Numbered from the stretch's first letter, positions 8,256-17,157 are shown. The stretch: 64,000 nucleotides of DNA from Nitrospirae bacterium JdFR-85 (GCA_002011745.1 MTOU01000020.1:1-64000), one strand, 5' to 3'. The notes: generated from the sequence alone by a model not told the origin. Program-made: numbers and translations.

Positions 8256-9026
8256 TCAATTTACACACTTAGGTGGACTGCTCCAATATTTTATCATAAC
8301 AATATCCTCATCTACTCTCTGTCTGAATAATTCAAGACGTTGATTAAGTTCTAAATCTTTGTAAGTAATCATTCCTATATCAAAAGGGAAAAGAGATGGA
8401 TTCTGAGTGACAGCAGAAACTAACTGTTGCTTAAAATTTCCAGATATAAGCACCGCCTCAATTAACCATGCAGCGAGTTTTTTATCCTTAATAGACCAAG
8501 CAGCCGGTTGTTGGTAAATGCCTTTCTTTTCAGTATCACTTAGTACACCCCAATCTACAAAACAACGCAGAATGCGTCTGGTTGCCCTTGTTACTGTTTC
8601 ACGGTCTCCAAACTGTTCTTTAATCCGTCGCAGTACCTGTGCTGGTGTAAAGGAACCCTGCAGTTTTAAAAGACGGCCTGCTGTTTCTGCTACAAGTCCA
8701 AAAAAGGGATATACTGTCATTGTCATTCCCCAGTGAACAGAGATACGCTCATCTATTGAAAGCCTCTTAAGATGCTTAAGTGCATCATCACGAAAAGGCC
8801 TCAAGTGTTTTGGTGGTGTTACCCAAATCTTTAGAAGAATTGATATAGCCTTCTCACGTGCCCCACGTTTTGTGTTGTGCCCAATTGATAACTGATTTTT
8901 GAGTAGCTCATCCAATAAAGATTTTATTTCCTTTTCTGTTTTACCTGAAAGAAACTGCTCTGCTGTATATTCAAGCCATTCGAGCCGAATACGCTGGCTA
9001 AAACCTACAGTTTTTTTACTCCTCAC
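8256..9026 (-). CDS. brxA: BrxA-like protein (DUF1819 family)
   Basis: Last gene of the BREX backbone, 256 residues. BrxA proteins are small, helical, DNA-binding relatives grouped as DUF1819. The pattern of an N-terminal helical block (EWLEYTAEQFLSGKTEKEI), a central HWGMTMTVYPFFGLV segment and a winged-helix-like part (RRIKEQFGDRETVTRATRRIL) fits that family. The first residues overlap the end of pglZ (ATGA-type overlap of four bases), so translation is coupled. Type 3 BREX loci end with pglZ then brxA, which is the order here. Family assignment rests partly on position. Confidence 0.75.
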   Translation of the reverse strand: MRSKKTVGFSQRIRLEWLEYTAEQFLSGKTEKEIKSLLDELLKNQLSIGHNTKRGAREKAISILLKIWVTPPKHLRPFRDDALKHLKRLSIDERISVHWGMTMTVYPFFGLVAETAGRLLKLQGSFTPAQVLRRIKEQFGDRETVTRATRRILRCFVDWGVLSDTEKKGIYQQPAAWSIKDKKLAAWLIEAVLISGNFKQQLVSAVTQNPSLFPFDIGMITYKDLELNQRLELFRQRVDEDIVMIKYWSSPPKCVN

Positions 9027-11032
9027 CCTGTCCTCCTTTCAAACTGAACGAAAGGAACTATCAATTCTTCTACAGTAATTCCACCATGTACTACAACTGT
9101 TTCACCTTCACTGACAAAGGCTGATCGTCCAGCAGCTAAAAGCGGAAGATAATTATCAGGCAGCCCAATATTAGGCCAATCAATTGCATCAGGAAACCTC
9201 TCCTTGGTCTGTCTTCTTAGAAGAACATCTGAATAGATTCTAACTCTCTCTCCTCTGAGATCAGCAACTGAGCCTTCAGAGGGGCAGCCACATCCTTTTG
9301 CTTCAATATTGCCATGGTCTGATGTCAAAAAGACACTGAACTCATGTTCAATAAGAAGATTGAGTAGGTCAATCATAAAACCCTGTTCAAGCCACTGCCT
9401 AACCTGATTGTACATTCCAGCAGTGCCAAGCTCCATTCCGTGCATGATTTTGTCTATCTTATCAACTATTATACCAACAACCCGTATCTTGGGATGTGAA
9501 ATAATCTCTTCAACCAACTCCAGTTTGCCATCTCTGATTCCCTTCACATAACCCACTTCCACCTTTGACAACCCTTGATCAATCCAGAAACTACTCCAGT
9601 GCTCCATTTCCCGGTTTGTTGTATGAATACTTTCAGGGAAATAAATGGGTGGTTTTCCAGCAAATATTGACTGTCTGGAAACTGGGGTAATCGTAGGAAT
9701 CCATGCAAAAACCGCCCTTTCACGAACTTGCAGTTCAGGAAGTTGCTGTGCAACTTTATTCCGCAATATTATCCACTGGTCAAAGGCCATACCGTCAATC
9801 AGAACTAAAGCGACTTTCCCTTTATCTGTGTGTTCAAGATTTCTTGCCATAACCTTTGGCACATGGTGTAACATAACCGGAGGTATGGGTGGTTGATTGT
9901 GAAGTCCAGTGTATCGTTTCTTAACCCAAGACTGAAAATCTCCATCTATTCTTTCCTGTAAAAATAGAAACCTCTCCTTCAGATTGTCTGATGGTCCTAT
10001 TTCATAAAAAAGTGTGATCAATTCTGTCCAGCGAGGAGCAAATGAGAGCCAGTCATGGTATCTGGAATGGATAGAAGGAATTGTGGTTTCAATGCTCTTT
10101 AACAGTCTTTCCATCCGGCGTTGAGCATCTCTGGCAGGATCTATCATTAATCCTACTGAAACCCATTTATCTGAGAGTCTCTCTGCATTAGGATGTTGAA
10201 CAGGACGTAATATTCCCTCTAAAAAGAGGTTGTCAATATAAACACGGATATCGTCGTGATCAAAGGGAATATCTTTTGGGCCTGAAAACCTCAGATAAGG
10301 TTCTTGCAATTCGCTTAATTTATCTACCTCACCTGCAACCATCTTATCAAGAAATATTGGCCACCGTTCCTGAAGAAAAGAGAAGAATGCCTCACGATCT
10401 GGAATGATTTGCTCAAGGGGCCAGTCATTAAATCTTTTGTTTTGGCGAATAATCTGAATAAACCTTTCATCTATAATGGAAGGAATACGCTGGCCCTTAT
10501 AGTGTCGCCTAAGTAGAACTCTGAGCAGGTCAGATGGTTGATTAATCAACTCAGGAGCAATCCCAAATACATGCCTTAAAACAAAATCCTTTGTAGCATT
10601 ATCACCAAGATTGTCTGGTTTATACTGTATCTGGGCTCTGTAAAGTGCATCAAGATCACTGCGGTCCAGCGATTCTACCACAGGATAACTCAGATTCGGA
10701 AAAATCTCTCCAAGATTAAATGAGAGAATTCTGCCTGCCTGTAAGAGGTCATATGGAAGGGTAGTCAGATCATTGGTTGGCACTCTAACAGCTACCACAA
10801 GCTCTGTCAGTTCACCTCTGTCCCATTTTGACCGGTATTTTGACTCATAGGAGTATCTAAAGGCTATTGGATCTTCAAATTCAAGTAGTTCAAACCCTCT
10901 TTCTCGCAATGCAGCGATAATTCCCTCCTCAGCCATTAATCCATCTGGATCAGAAACAAGTGTTAACCTTGCAACACCAGGTATAAACTCCTTCAGAATA
11001 TATTCACGCCAGCTATTCATATTTTTAGACAC
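9023..11032 (-). CDS. pglZ: PglZ-domain protein of BREX type 3
   Basis: A 669-residue protein whose C-terminal half is the alkaline-phosphatase-like PglZ domain. Seen are the metal-site motif ALVLIDGMAFDQW near residue 410, a second metal motif FLTSDHGNIEAKGCG near 565, and VVHGGITVEELIVPF at the end. The N-terminal half is helical and family-specific. PglZ is present in all BREX types and is required for phage exclusion; its chemistry is not settled. The gene overlaps brxHII by eight bases and brxA by four, so the three are tightly coupled. Confidence 0.9.
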   Translation of the reverse strand: MSKNMNSWREYILKEFIPGVARLTLVSDPDGLMAEEGIIAALRERGFELLEFEDPIAFRYSYESKYRSKWDRGELTELVVAVRVPTNDLTTLPYDLLQAGRILSFNLGEIFPNLSYPVVESLDRSDLDALYRAQIQYKPDNLGDNATKDFVLRHVFGIAPELINQPSDLLRVLLRRHYKGQRIPSIIDERFIQIIRQNKRFNDWPLEQIIPDREAFFSFLQERWPIFLDKMVAGEVDKLSELQEPYLRFSGPKDIPFDHDDIRVYIDNLFLEGILRPVQHPNAERLSDKWVSVGLMIDPARDAQRRMERLLKSIETTIPSIHSRYHDWLSFAPRWTELITLFYEIGPSDNLKERFLFLQERIDGDFQSWVKKRYTGLHNQPPIPPVMLHHVPKVMARNLEHTDKGKVALVLIDGMAFDQWIILRNKVAQQLPELQVRERAVFAWIPTITPVSRQSIFAGKPPIYFPESIHTTNREMEHWSSFWIDQGLSKVEVGYVKGIRDGKLELVEEIISHPKIRVVGIIVDKIDKIMHGMELGTAGMYNQVRQWLEQGFMIDLLNLLIEHEFSVFLTSDHGNIEAKGCGCPSEGSVADLRGERVRIYSDVLLRRQTKERFPDAIDWPNIGLPDNYLPLLAAGRSAFVSEGETVVVHGGITVEELIVPFVQFERRTG

Positions 11033-13808
11033 CTTCTATACGAATTAGAAGTATAGGTACCATCTCAGGACTAATTTCAGCCATTTTCCTGATCTTTTCT
11101 TGCCAGGCTTTTTCCTGCTCTGATAGTTGTGTGAGACGGTATTGCCTGACCTGTGGTAGACCTATCCGCTCTATATTCCGCTGACGGGCCCGAAAGGCAT
11201 ATTCTCCTTTCTCTCGCTCTCGGGCAATCCATTCCTGATGCATCCTGAGGAGTTTTTCGTATATAGGTCTTCCATGCACTTCTGCAGCATTTACCATCCG
11301 ATTAAAGATATCTGCTGATTCCTCGCCGCTCAGGTGGCTGTGTATCTTTTCCATGCCTGAAAGTATTCTTTCCCAGATATGCCGCGCTGTTGGTAAAAGA
11401 ACCCTGCCATCATCGTGTAGGAAAAACGGCATTATCCTTTGTTTTTTCCAATCAATAGCCTGAATTGTTATTCTCCACAAAGACCAGAAACCATGAACAT
11501 CCTCTGGAAGTCCTGTAAGTTTAACACAGGGAATTGGCTGTCCTGGTGCAAACCGAGGAAGGCTCATCACCAACCCTCTTATCCGACTATCTTCCAGTGT
11601 TAATTTCTGTGCTGAAGTAGCAACTTCGGCATCCCAGTTTGTAAATACAACCTCTTGCATTGTGTCTCCATCTGGCCAGGTAAGATTCCATACATTTCCC
11701 TGCTTCTCTGCCTTACCTCCATGAGATCTAAGATAGCTTACTGTCATATTTTCAACCCAATATGGTAGAGGATGTTCTATTAATCGTTTTGCCTCGGCAG
11801 GATCAGGATTATCTTCTGTTCCAAGACTAGCTGCACTTTCACGAATAATCTTCACCTGTTCTTTTACCTGATTTATCTTAGATTCAACTATATCTTCAAC
11901 TCTTTCAGGTTGGAGAATAGATTCAATGTATAAGTCACCAAATATCCTCTCTGCCTGGGCTGAGTCAAGAACATCACCAGTTTTGTCTACTCCAAACTCC
12001 TCAAAAATTTTAGTGAGTTTTTCTTCAAGCACCTCTCTTACTCTATGCTCAACAGTTTCCTGAAGGACAAAATTTATAGCACGAACTGTATGAGTCTGTC
12101 CAATACGGTCAACACGGCCTATGCGTTGCTCAAGTCGCATTGGATTCCAGGGGATATCATAGTTAATTACCACATGACAGAACTGTAAATTCAGTCCTTC
12201 ACCTCCTGCATCTGTTGAGATTAATATGCGAGCATCTCTGGAGAACGCCTCCTGAACCTTCTGACGCTCCTCCATTGTCATTGACCCATTAAGACAGACA
12301 ACAGAGAAGCCTCTTTCAGTAAGAAACTCATACAACATCTCCTGTGTAGGAACAAATTCAGTAAAGACTATAATCTTAAGCTCGGGATCACCTTCTTCTT
12401 GTTGAAGTTTATAGATCCAATCAAGGAGCGTCTCAGCCTTTGCATCTGGGCCACTAAGTTCTGTCCGTTTTGCTGCTTCAAGCAATAGTTTTACCTCTTC
12501 CCTCTCGTTTTTTAAGGCTTTCAGACGTGCATTAATGAATGTATCTACCAATTGTTGGCCGTCAAGATCTGCCCACTCTTCCTCAGAAAGCATAGGAAAT
12601 AAGCTGAGTTGCTCATCCGGAGCCTGAAGGATCTCAAGCCTTCTCTCAAGAGTGATGCGAATTGCCCGTGTTGAAGAAGTAACAAGTCGTTGAAAGAGGA
12701 TCATTAAAAAACCGATATAGGTCTTTTTCTCCTTTAATGCCTGGTTATAGCCCTCACGAACATACTCTGTTACGGCATTGTATAGAAGTTGTTGCTCTCT
12801 GTGTCGTTCTGTCCATGAGATAGGTTCCAGCCGTATCTGTCGTGGTTTAAAAAGTGGATTTCCCTTTGCATCTATAGCCTGCCGTTTTTCTGTTCTTATA
12901 ACATAGGGCTTTACTCTTTCTCTTTTTATACTCTCTGGATCAGGAAAAGTAGAAGAATCCAGCAGAGATATCAGACGGTAAAAGGACTCTGTTTTCCCTT
13001 GGTGTGGTGTAGCTGTAAGCAGTAAAAGATATGGCGCTGCTTTGGATAATGCCCTGCCAAGTTTATATCGTGCAACCTGGTCAGAGCTTCCTCCCAAACG
13101 GTGTGCTTCATCCACAATAATTAGATCCCATCCTGCGGAAATCAGGTCTTCAAATCGCTCACGATTATATTCAGCAATCTGTTCCTTTGACCATCCCCGA
13201 CGCCCATCAGTTGGCTTTACAGAATCTATAGGGCATACTATCTGGTCGTATGCCTGCCATATATTTCTCTCAGGTAAAATTCTCTTGTAAACAGAAAAAT
13301 CACCAGGGATGATAAGCTGAAACTCCTCATTAAAATGAGTCTTCATTTCTGCCACCCATTGAGTAACCAGACCCTTTGGAGCTACAACAAGCGTTCTCTT
13401 TACAAGCCCACGGAGTTTAAGTTCCTTCATAATGAGTCCTGCTTCTATGGTCTTACCAAGCCCTACCTCATCAGCAAGGAGATATCTAACTCTGTCTCCT
13501 GAAATTGCACGCGATAGAGTTCGAATCTGATGGGGTAGTGGAATTACCGAAGACTCTAAGGGAGCAAGCAGAATATCCTGAGTTAATGCATCAGCTATAC
13601 GGGCAGCAGAGGCTATATAAACAATATAATCTCTATTGGTTATATCTAATTCTTCGAGAGGCTTTAACCTGTCGGCTCGGAGTCGTACAACAGAATCTTT
13701 CCCTGGAAGCCATACAAGGTAGAATGTATCTCCCCAGAGTGTTTGGGAGTCAATGATTTTACAAGTCTGATTATGTTCAGTACTCCAGACCCATTCGCCT
13801 GTGTTCAT
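11025..13808 (-). CDS. brxHII: SNF2/SWI2-type helicase of BREX type 3
   Basis: A 927-residue superfamily 2 DNA translocase. Motifs in order: Q-like region, Walker A LADEVGLGKTIEAGLI (~115), Walker B IIVDEAHRLGG (~235), motif III LLLTATPHQGK (~265), then the C-terminal RecA domain with VFTEFVPTQEMLYEFL (~480), STDAGGEGLNLQ (~525) and RLEQRIGRVDRIGQ (~555). The last ~300 residues are specific to this helicase group. BREX type 3 carries such a COG0553-type helicase (BrxHII) next to PglZ, as here. Foreign modules separate it from pglX, although in the standard order the two are adjacent. Confidence 0.88.
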   Translation of the reverse strand: MNTGEWVWSTEHNQTCKIIDSQTLWGDTFYLVWLPGKDSVVRLRADRLKPLEELDITNRDYIVYIASAARIADALTQDILLAPLESSVIPLPHQIRTLSRAISGDRVRYLLADEVGLGKTIEAGLIMKELKLRGLVKRTLVVAPKGLVTQWVAEMKTHFNEEFQLIIPGDFSVYKRILPERNIWQAYDQIVCPIDSVKPTDGRRGWSKEQIAEYNRERFEDLISAGWDLIIVDEAHRLGGSSDQVARYKLGRALSKAAPYLLLLTATPHQGKTESFYRLISLLDSSTFPDPESIKRERVKPYVIRTEKRQAIDAKGNPLFKPRQIRLEPISWTERHREQQLLYNAVTEYVREGYNQALKEKKTYIGFLMILFQRLVTSSTRAIRITLERRLEILQAPDEQLSLFPMLSEEEWADLDGQQLVDTFINARLKALKNEREEVKLLLEAAKRTELSGPDAKAETLLDWIYKLQQEEGDPELKIIVFTEFVPTQEMLYEFLTERGFSVVCLNGSMTMEERQKVQEAFSRDARILISTDAGGEGLNLQFCHVVINYDIPWNPMRLEQRIGRVDRIGQTHTVRAINFVLQETVEHRVREVLEEKLTKIFEEFGVDKTGDVLDSAQAERIFGDLYIESILQPERVEDIVESKINQVKEQVKIIRESAASLGTEDNPDPAEAKRLIEHPLPYWVENMTVSYLRSHGGKAEKQGNVWNLTWPDGDTMQEVVFTNWDAEVATSAQKLTLEDSRIRGLVMSLPRFAPGQPIPCVKLTGLPEDVHGFWSLWRITIQAIDWKKQRIMPFFLHDDGRVLLPTARHIWERILSGMEKIHSHLSGEESADIFNRMVNAAEVHGRPIYEKLLRMHQEWIAREREKGEYAFRARQRNIERIGLPQVRQYRLTQLSEQEKAWQEKIRKMAEISPEMVPILLIRIEGV

Positions 13809-13860
13809 AGTATTTTAAATTTAAAATACTGTAAGAAAAGAATAGGATAACACCAAAGAA

Positions 13861-14217
13861 TCATAATTGCCTTATTCTTATCTTTTTTGTGGTTACTACA
13901 GTAAACTTGTTATACAATTTAGCTCCATATTTACTAATCAGCCTTATTAAAGAAGAAGAAATTTTCTCTAATTCTTCAGCATTATAACGCAAATAAATGA
14001 CACCCGTTGCACTCTCTTTATGTGCAAAAATCCATTCTCCAAAATCTCTGTCTTCAGTAATTAGTATCGCATTATGTTTTATTGCAGTATTTAGTACATC
14101 TCTATCATTTATACCAGGACAATCCTCTAATATAGATTTAATTTCAAAACCTTTCTTTCGTAGACTTTGAACAATTCTAAAATCAAGACACTCATCGGCA
14201 AGAAGTTTAAGATGCAA
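13861..14217 (-). CDS. DUF5615 PIN-like protein (probable toxin)
   Basis: A 118-residue protein of the PIN-like DUF5615 family. It shows the acidic residues of a PIN-type nuclease site: LLADECLDFRIVQSLRKKG at the start, PGINDRDVLNTA, and AILITEDRDFGEW. These proteins pair with DUF433 proteins in putative toxin-antitoxin modules. It overlaps the DUF433 gene by 11 bases, the usual arrangement. RNase activity is predicted, not shown. The composition is more AT-rich than in the BREX genes on either side, in keeping with separate acquisition. Confidence 0.82.
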   Translation of the reverse strand: MHLKLLADECLDFRIVQSLRKKGFEIKSILEDCPGINDRDVLNTAIKHNAILITEDRDFGEWIFAHKESATGVIYLRYNAEELEKISSSLIRLISKYGAKLYNKFTVVTTKKIRIRQL

Positions 14218-14437
14218 TCACTTCCTCCTGGGATATGACATCTGCGGAATAGGAGATAGCTGCCATTATGTCTTCTTTTGTTAAGTGAGGATACGCATTA
14301 AGTAATTCATCATATGACATCCCTTCTGCAAGCTTCTTTAAGATTAGTTCTACGGTTATACGAGTGCCTTTGATTATTGGCTTACCAAGCATTATGTTGG
14401 GATCTGAAATTATCCTTTCTTTATAATGTTTTTCCAT
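14207..14437 (-). CDS. DUF433 protein (probable antitoxin)
   Basis: Small helix-turn-helix-like protein of the DUF433 family: ISDPNIMLGKPIIKGTRITV, then a helical VELILKKLAEGMSYDELLNAYPHLTKEDI region that matches the family pattern. The ORF track starts at a TTG at 14455 that lies inside the GGAGG sequence. The ATG at 14437 has GGAGG 11 bases upstream, so I prefer it (76 residues). It is the upstream partner of the DUF5615 gene and likely binds its own promoter and the toxin, as inferred for such pairs. Confidence 0.8.
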   Translation of the reverse strand: MEKHYKERIISDPNIMLGKPIIKGTRITVELILKKLAEGMSYDELLNAYPHLTKEDIMAAISYSADVISQEEVIAS

Positions 14438-14673
14438 AACTATATCCACCTCCAAATTGTCGTCTAAAATAATTATACCAGTTTCCTAAATTAAAGATTT
14501 CTTCAAAGTAACACTCCTTCTTTTTCTCCAGTCATTGCCAGCAATGAAGACCTTTCAAGGGAATTTTCTATATTAACAATCACATCCCTTGTTTATTATA
14601 TCATGAAGTAAGCATTAACATGTTTTAGATATTCAATCAGATTTTTTAAAATCCATGTTTTTAAGTACTGCAA

Positions 14674-15504
14674 TTATATCACAAAAAAGTCTTCCAACTT
14701 TTGAAGATGAAAACTCATAAAATCTGATATTTCTGCATATCCTTCTGGAGGAGTATATTCAATTGAGTAATCAATAAGTTTTTGACTCCCATCTGGATAT
14801 TGCACTATACTTACTCTTTTCTTGCGATTAAGATACTTAGTATCACTATCAAACATTCTACAACGACGAGTATCTGGAAAATATGACGGTGTTGTTTTTG
14901 GAGCTACCACAAGATAAGGAGTTTTCTGTATCGATTTACCAAGCTTATGTGCTTCAAAACCTTCTGATGTTGTAATAACCATTCTGTGAACTAAATGGTG
15001 TCTATACTCTCGAATGTCCTTTAACCATGAAAGATGTTTATTTATTACATTAAAAAAGTGACTATTTTTATTATTTTTCTCGACAAGTTTTATGAAAGTT
15101 CTTATTGATTCAGTGTTTACCCCTTTCAGATAATGACTACAAGCTGTAGCAATAAAGTCCACTGAACTTTTCATTGCCTCAAAAAAAGCAGCAAGTTCGT
15201 ATATAAAATGATCTGCTGTTTTAAGGACTGTAATCTTAGCCTTTTCGGGAAGTTGATCATTATTTTGTATATCTGAAGATTCAACCTCATTATTGAAGTC
15301 ATCTATTAACTGTTTAACTCTTTCGAGATGATAGCACACAGCTCTGTACTTTCTAAAAGCGTACATCAATATTGATTCATATCTTTCTTTCTCTTTTTCA
15401 TCTAAAAAAACTGAATTTTGGCCTATGCAGGCTTGGTCCATTTTAGAAAAATAGTCTTCTAATGAATCAAATACTTTTGAGTGATTCTTCATTTTTGTTT
15501 TCAT
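14674..15504 (-). CDS. HEPN-like protein, candidate RNase toxin
   Basis: A 276-residue mostly helical protein I cannot name. The best functional clue is R165-EYRH-H170 in LKDIREYRHHLVHR, which fits the RxxxxH motif of HEPN-type RNases and sits in a helical region, as in Cthe_2314-like HEPN proteins. A basic and aromatic C-terminal part follows (about 195-276). The ATG overlaps the stop of the upstream PD-(D/E)XK-like gene (ATGA), so the two are coupled and belong with the membrane-protein gene. Codon use is AT-rich and unlike the BREX genes. A toxin or abortive-infection effector role is inference. Confidence 0.6.
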   Translation of the reverse strand: MKTKMKNHSKVFDSLEDYFSKMDQACIGQNSVFLDEKEKERYESILMYAFRKYRAVCYHLERVKQLIDDFNNEVESSDIQNNDQLPEKAKITVLKTADHFIYELAAFFEAMKSSVDFIATACSHYLKGVNTESIRTFIKLVEKNNKNSHFFNVINKHLSWLKDIREYRHHLVHRMVITTSEGFEAHKLGKSIQKTPYLVVAPKTTPSYFPDTRRCRMFDSDTKYLNRKKRVSIVQYPDGSQKLIDYSIEYTPPEGYAEISDFMSFHLQKLEDFFVI

Positions 15505-16241
15505 TTAGTATTTAATTCCTCAATTCTGCCATTGGTTATATCAAAGAGAAAGACCCTATCAAAATTTGAAGTATATCTAAAATTTAAAGTTTCTTCTGTT
15601 ATTTTGGCTGCCGATGAAAGTTCACACACTGACACAATAAGAAGCCAAAGAGAGCTAAAACTACCTCTATAATTAGACACTTTAGTATTCTTTTTATTAA
15701 TAATTTGTTGAATTCTTTCTGGAGTACAATCACATATAAAATCACCATAGGAATTGTGCCAATCGTTTTCCGTAAATTCTTCTATGCGATAAATACGAAT
15801 TGCAGCAATTTCATCTGATAAAGAACCATACTCTTCGAGCTCTACAGATTCTCCAATCTCTGGGATTTTATTAAATATAAGTGATTTTAAGTTATCAGAA
15901 ATTCTATCAACTAATCCTTTATTTATCTCAACACCTGCTGACCAAATAATAGATACAATGAGGGGTGGATTCTCCTCTTCCTCATACTTTCTTTTAGATT
16001 TTAAAATAATCATTTCTTTTAAACTTTCTTGAGCCTGTAAAGCTGAAGATGAAAAACCTTCTTCTTGATAGAATCTTGTGATTTCGATACCAATATCACC
16101 ATGATCATTAGTGATCACTATATCAGGTTCTATTTGGGGAATGCCGATTCTTAATTTTCCGTCTGGAAAATTCGAATAATGTCTTTTAAAATAATTTGAG
16201 ATGTATTCATTAAACTGTTTATGCCCAGGATTTTCTTTCAT
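15501..16241 (-). CDS. PD-(D/E)XK-like protein of unknown function
   Basis: A 246-residue soluble protein. Near the N-terminus, PD at 39-40 (QIEPDIVI) is followed 12 residues later by IGIEIT (E53-x-T55), a layout like the core of PD-(D/E)XK nucleases with threonine in place of the usual lysine. The rest shows no motif I recognise. The missing lysine means it may be an inactive or divergent nuclease fold. It starts five bases after the membrane-protein gene and overlaps the HEPN-like gene by four bases, making it the middle gene of a three-gene operon. Confidence 0.55.
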   Translation of the reverse strand: MKENPGHKQFNEYISNYFKRHYSNFPDGKLRIGIPQIEPDIVITNDHGDIGIEITRFYQEEGFSSSALQAQESLKEMIILKSKRKYEEEENPPLIVSIIWSAGVEINKGLVDRISDNLKSLIFNKIPEIGESVELEEYGSLSDEIAAIRIYRIEEFTENDWHNSYGDFICDCTPERIQQIINKKNTKVSNYRGSFSSLWLLIVSVCELSSAAKITEETLNFRYTSNFDRVFLFDITNGRIEELNTK

Positions 16242-16246
16242 TATAA

Positions 16247-16798
16247 CTATTCAAACCAATTTGTTCTTTTTAAATTTCTCTTTAGCTTAGCCCATTTAAT
16301 AAACAAATATATCAGACATAAAAGTATTGAAACTATGACAATCGTCACAATTATATTAGTAGGTAAATATATAAATGGGTAATTCAACATCAATAATATA
16401 GTAATAGATATTATGGTAAAAAATAACAAAGTAAAGCGAAAGAAAATTTTAGAAAGTTTACCCGAAGTTTTTACCATTTCTAAATATTCCATTGCTTTAA
16501 CGTACTCATCCTCTCCATTTTCTGGATTATTTGTACTAATAGATTTCTTCATACAATACTTATAAAGCTTTCTTTTGAGATTCCAAGAGTAAAAATTAAT
16601 TAGACATAACAATGCAGTTGCAATAGGAATAAAATAGAGAAATGATAAGCTTCTTGTTTTTTCTAATTGGAATAAAGCGTAAAATACACCAGATGATAAA
16701 ACAATAATTGTTGTCATTAAGCCAAAATACATTTTTATAGAATCATAGATCGATTCTTTTATCTTTTCGAATTCTTTTTTGTTTTGTTCTTTGTTCAT
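16247..16798 (-). CDS. Four-helix membrane protein, possible defence effector
   Basis: An integral membrane protein of about 183 residues from the ATG at 16798. Two hydrophobic hairpins are visible: about 22-42 and 50-65, then about 120-140 and 147-167, separated by a charged cytoplasmic stretch (NLKRKLYKYCMKKSISTNNPENG). The layout recalls SLATT-like or two-plus-two-helix effectors of CBASS and Pycsar systems, but no family motif proves it. The ORF track begins at a GTG at 16837; the better Shine-Dalgarno (AGGAG) serves a short leader ORF that ends on this ATG. First gene of the operon with the PD-(D/E)XK-like and HEPN-like genes. Confidence 0.6.
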   Translation of the reverse strand: MNKEQNKKEFEKIKESIYDSIKMYFGLMTTIIVLSSGVFYALFQLEKTRSLSFLYFIPIATALLCLINFYSWNLKRKLYKYCMKKSISTNNPENGEDEYVKAMEYLEMVKTSGKLSKIFFRFTLLFFTIISITILLMLNYPFIYLPTNIIVTIVIVSILLCLIYLFIKWAKLKRNLKRTNWFE

Positions 16799-16830
16799 TA
16801 TAATTTTTTCATTAAATTTATTTTCTTCAT
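16798..16830 (-). CDS. Ten-codon leader ORF coupled to the membrane-protein gene
   Basis: ATG at 16830 with AGGAG six bases upstream encodes MKKINLMKKL and stops with TAA that shares its last base with the ATG of the membrane-protein gene (TAATG). This is the classical geometry for translational coupling. The alternative is that the membrane protein simply starts at the GTG at 16837 and the small ORF is chance. Confidence 0.35.
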   Translation of the reverse strand: MKKINLMKKL

Positions 16831-16925
16831 TTCTCACTCCTTACTTCTTCTATTTAACATGTCCTTCTCTTCAAGAAATCCATCAAGCACTTTTTTCTCC
16901 TTAATCTCGTAAACTTGTACAATAC

Positions 16926-16975
16926 AGTACAGGGGCCAGGCTATGACTGCACCAGCCTCAATGATGGCCCGTACT
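16926..16975. repeat. Nested 50-base hairpin element
   Basis: Three inverted-repeat pairs are nested: AGTAC/GTACT outermost, GGGCC/GGCCC, and AGGCT/AGCCT around an 11-base loop. GC content is well above the surrounding AT-rich DNA. It could be an RNA structure, the end of a lost mobile element, or an attC-like remnant; I cannot decide. Confidence 0.45.
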
Positions 16976-17057
16976 ATGTGTTTACTGGTAAAGCAATTAA
17001 TTTATCGACTACATTCATTTCTTTGTATTTTATAATCTTATTCAAAGCACAAAACAT

Positions 17058-17081
17058 ATTTAGTGACAATTGTTACTAAAT
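17058..17081. promoter_or_regulatory. Near-perfect 24-base palindrome (possible operator)
   Basis: ATTTAGTGACAATTGTTACTAAAT reads as a palindrome except for one symmetric mismatch pair. Symmetry and length suit a dimeric repressor site upstream of the membrane-protein operon, about 230-280 bases from its start, or a weak bidirectional terminator after the STAND gene. Confidence 0.35.
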
Positions 17082-17157
17082 CAACATATGTCTGTCGATG
17101 GCTTCAATTCTAAAGAGTTCATTAGTTTATCCTTACTTTTAAGAATGTTAAATAAAA

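Larger units (their letters stand above)
16838..17157. other. 320-base gene-free stretch between two defence modules
   Basis: No credible gene on either strand. It separates the end of the STAND gene from the start of the membrane-protein operon and should hold the terminator of one and the promoter of the other. Two structured elements stand out, listed separately: a nested hairpin at 16926-16975 and an AT-rich palindrome at 17058-17081. Confidence 0.6.

Noticed and set aside
14532-14547. TCATTG-CCAG-CAATGA mini-hairpin in the spacer after the HEPN-like gene
   Set aside because: Six pairs, no T-run and too short to separate from chance.
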